Assembly: GCA_022736495.1 (NCBI GenBank)
Contig: DZCR01000159.1
Span: 1-6,996, forward strand
Length of the DNA stretch: 6,996 nt
Reading direction: 5' to 3'
DNA from: Desulfobacca acetoxidans
GTDB taxonomy: Bacteria; Desulfobacterota; Desulfobaccia; Desulfobaccales; 0-14-0-80-60-11
The notes under the pieces are model-generated. The model was not told where the DNA came from. It searched no databases and saw only the letters and a program-made list of their open reading frames with translations. The position numbers and the translations under genes are program-made. Below, in pieces: positions 6,336-6,996 of this stretch. How positions within the stretch are numbered: position 1 is the stretch's first letter; each line of letters starts with the position of its first letter.

Positions 6336-6996
6336 ATGGCAATCAATGGGAACCCCCCGGACAAACCCGATACCACCCCCCACAAATGGCGTTTTGTCCG
6401 CATCGGAGGATTTGACCATGTCCTGATCAATTCCGGTGAGGATATCTCATCCATCCCCCGCCTGGATCAAAAGCTCTGGGCAGCCCTGGCCTGCCCTACC
6501 CAGGGCCTGGAATTCGACCCGGCCACCCTGGCCCACATGGACAAAGACAAGGATGGACGCATCCGGGCCTCTGAAGTCATTGAAGCCCTGAACTGGACCC
6601 TCTCCCTGATCAGAAACCCCGACGATCTGACCCGCAGCAACACCCATCTTCCCTTGTCCGCCATCAATGAGGAAAGCCCGGAAGCCAAAGACATTCTTTC
6701 CTGTGCAAGGGAAATTTTAAAAAATACGGGCAAGGCTCAGTCAGACGCTATTACACCGGCGGATGTGGCGGATAAGGTTAAAATTTTCGCCAATACCCGG
6801 TTTAACGGCGACGGCATTATCCCTGCCCTGGCATCGGAGGACCCGACCATCAGGCAGGTCATTGAGGACATCATGGACTGCCTGGGATCTGAGCCGGACC
6901 GCAGCGGTCTGCCCGGCATCACCAAGGAAAAGGCGGACCAATTCTTCACGGAGGCCAGGCAATATTCGGAATGGTGGCGCCGCACCGAAGGAGAAA
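6336..6996 (+). CDS. EF-hand domain protein of unknown function (3' end outside window)
   Basis: The frame is open from ATG 6336 to the window edge (220 complete codons, no stop), so the gene is truncated on the right. There is no signal peptide or membrane segment in the visible part, which suggests a cytoplasmic protein. Residues 69-80 are a canonical 12-residue EF-hand loop, DKDKDGRIRASE, with D69, D71, D73, G74, I76 and E80 in the calcium-binding positions, followed by a helix. A second, degenerate loop-like stretch (FNGDGIIPAL, 156-165) keeps N157, D159 and G160 but lacks the terminal glutamate. The upstream part (KWRFVRIGGFDHV...LDQKLWAALACPTQGLEFD, about 17-61) resembles the start of long conserved hypothetical proteins found across anaerobic and environmental bacteria; this is from memory and not checked. 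No enzymatic motif is visible, so I assign no function beyond probable Ca2+ binding. Confidence 0.85.
   Translation, partial: MAINGNPPDKPDTTPHKWRFVRIGGFDHVLINSGEDISSIPRLDQKLWAALACPTQGLEFDPATLAHMDKDKDGRIRASEVIEALNWTLSLIRNPDDLTRSNTHLPLSAINEESPEAKDILSCAREILKNTGKAQSDAITPADVADKVKIFANTRFNGDGIIPALASEDPTIRQVIEDIMDCLGSEPDRSGLPGITKEKADQFFTEARQYSEWWRRTEGE

Noticed and set aside
6447..6985. Several short minus-strand frames near the right edge (66-88 codons)
   Set aside because: They are antisense to the EF-hand gene, whose frame is open to the edge and has a strong ribosome binding site and a canonical EF-hand loop.

Overview
The window looks like chromosomal core sequence from an anaerobic, probably sulfate-reducing member of Desulfobacterota (Desulfobacterales-like). 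This placement is an inference. It rests on an Rnf complex whose RnfB is fused to a flavin oxidoreductase, moderately high GC with relaxed codon use, and the style of the neighbouring genes. No mobile element, CRISPR array, rRNA or tRNA was recognised.

Left region (1-2532, + strand): the end of an rnf operon. The 3' half of rnfA enters from the left edge. A 68-base gap follows, then an unusually long rnfB (697 codons). This protein joins a complete RnfB (membrane anchor, Fe-S domain, two ferredoxin-type clusters) to a complete GltD/NfnB-like FAD/NAD(P) oxidoreductase module. A perfect 14-bp hairpin with a T-run closes the operon at 2494-2532.

Middle region (2543-4270): mltG, a cell-wall endolytic transglycosylase, starts only 10 bases after that terminator. 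It converges on a minus-strand Smr-domain gene with one base between the two stop codons. The Smr gene has a forced TTG start. Its 125-bp upstream region is shared with a divergent gene and carries one sigma70-like promoter facing each way.

Right region (4271-6996, + strand): an RNase II/R-type (RNB) exoribonuclease with all catalytic aspartates, then an 85-base gap and a gene with a strong ribosome binding site. That gene runs off the right edge and encodes a protein of unknown function with a canonical EF-hand calcium loop.

Functionally, RnfA and RnfB belong to the membrane ferredoxin:NAD+ oxidoreductase (sodium or proton pump). The fused module suggests that electrons may also be exchanged with NAD(P)H at the ferredoxin end of the complex. 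The divergent Smr and RNB pair combines a likely RNA endonuclease with a 3'-5' exoribonuclease, so a shared role in mRNA turnover or ribosome rescue is a reasonable hypothesis. The most notable items are the RnfB fusion, the promoter/start arrangement of the RNB gene, and the truncated EF-hand gene.
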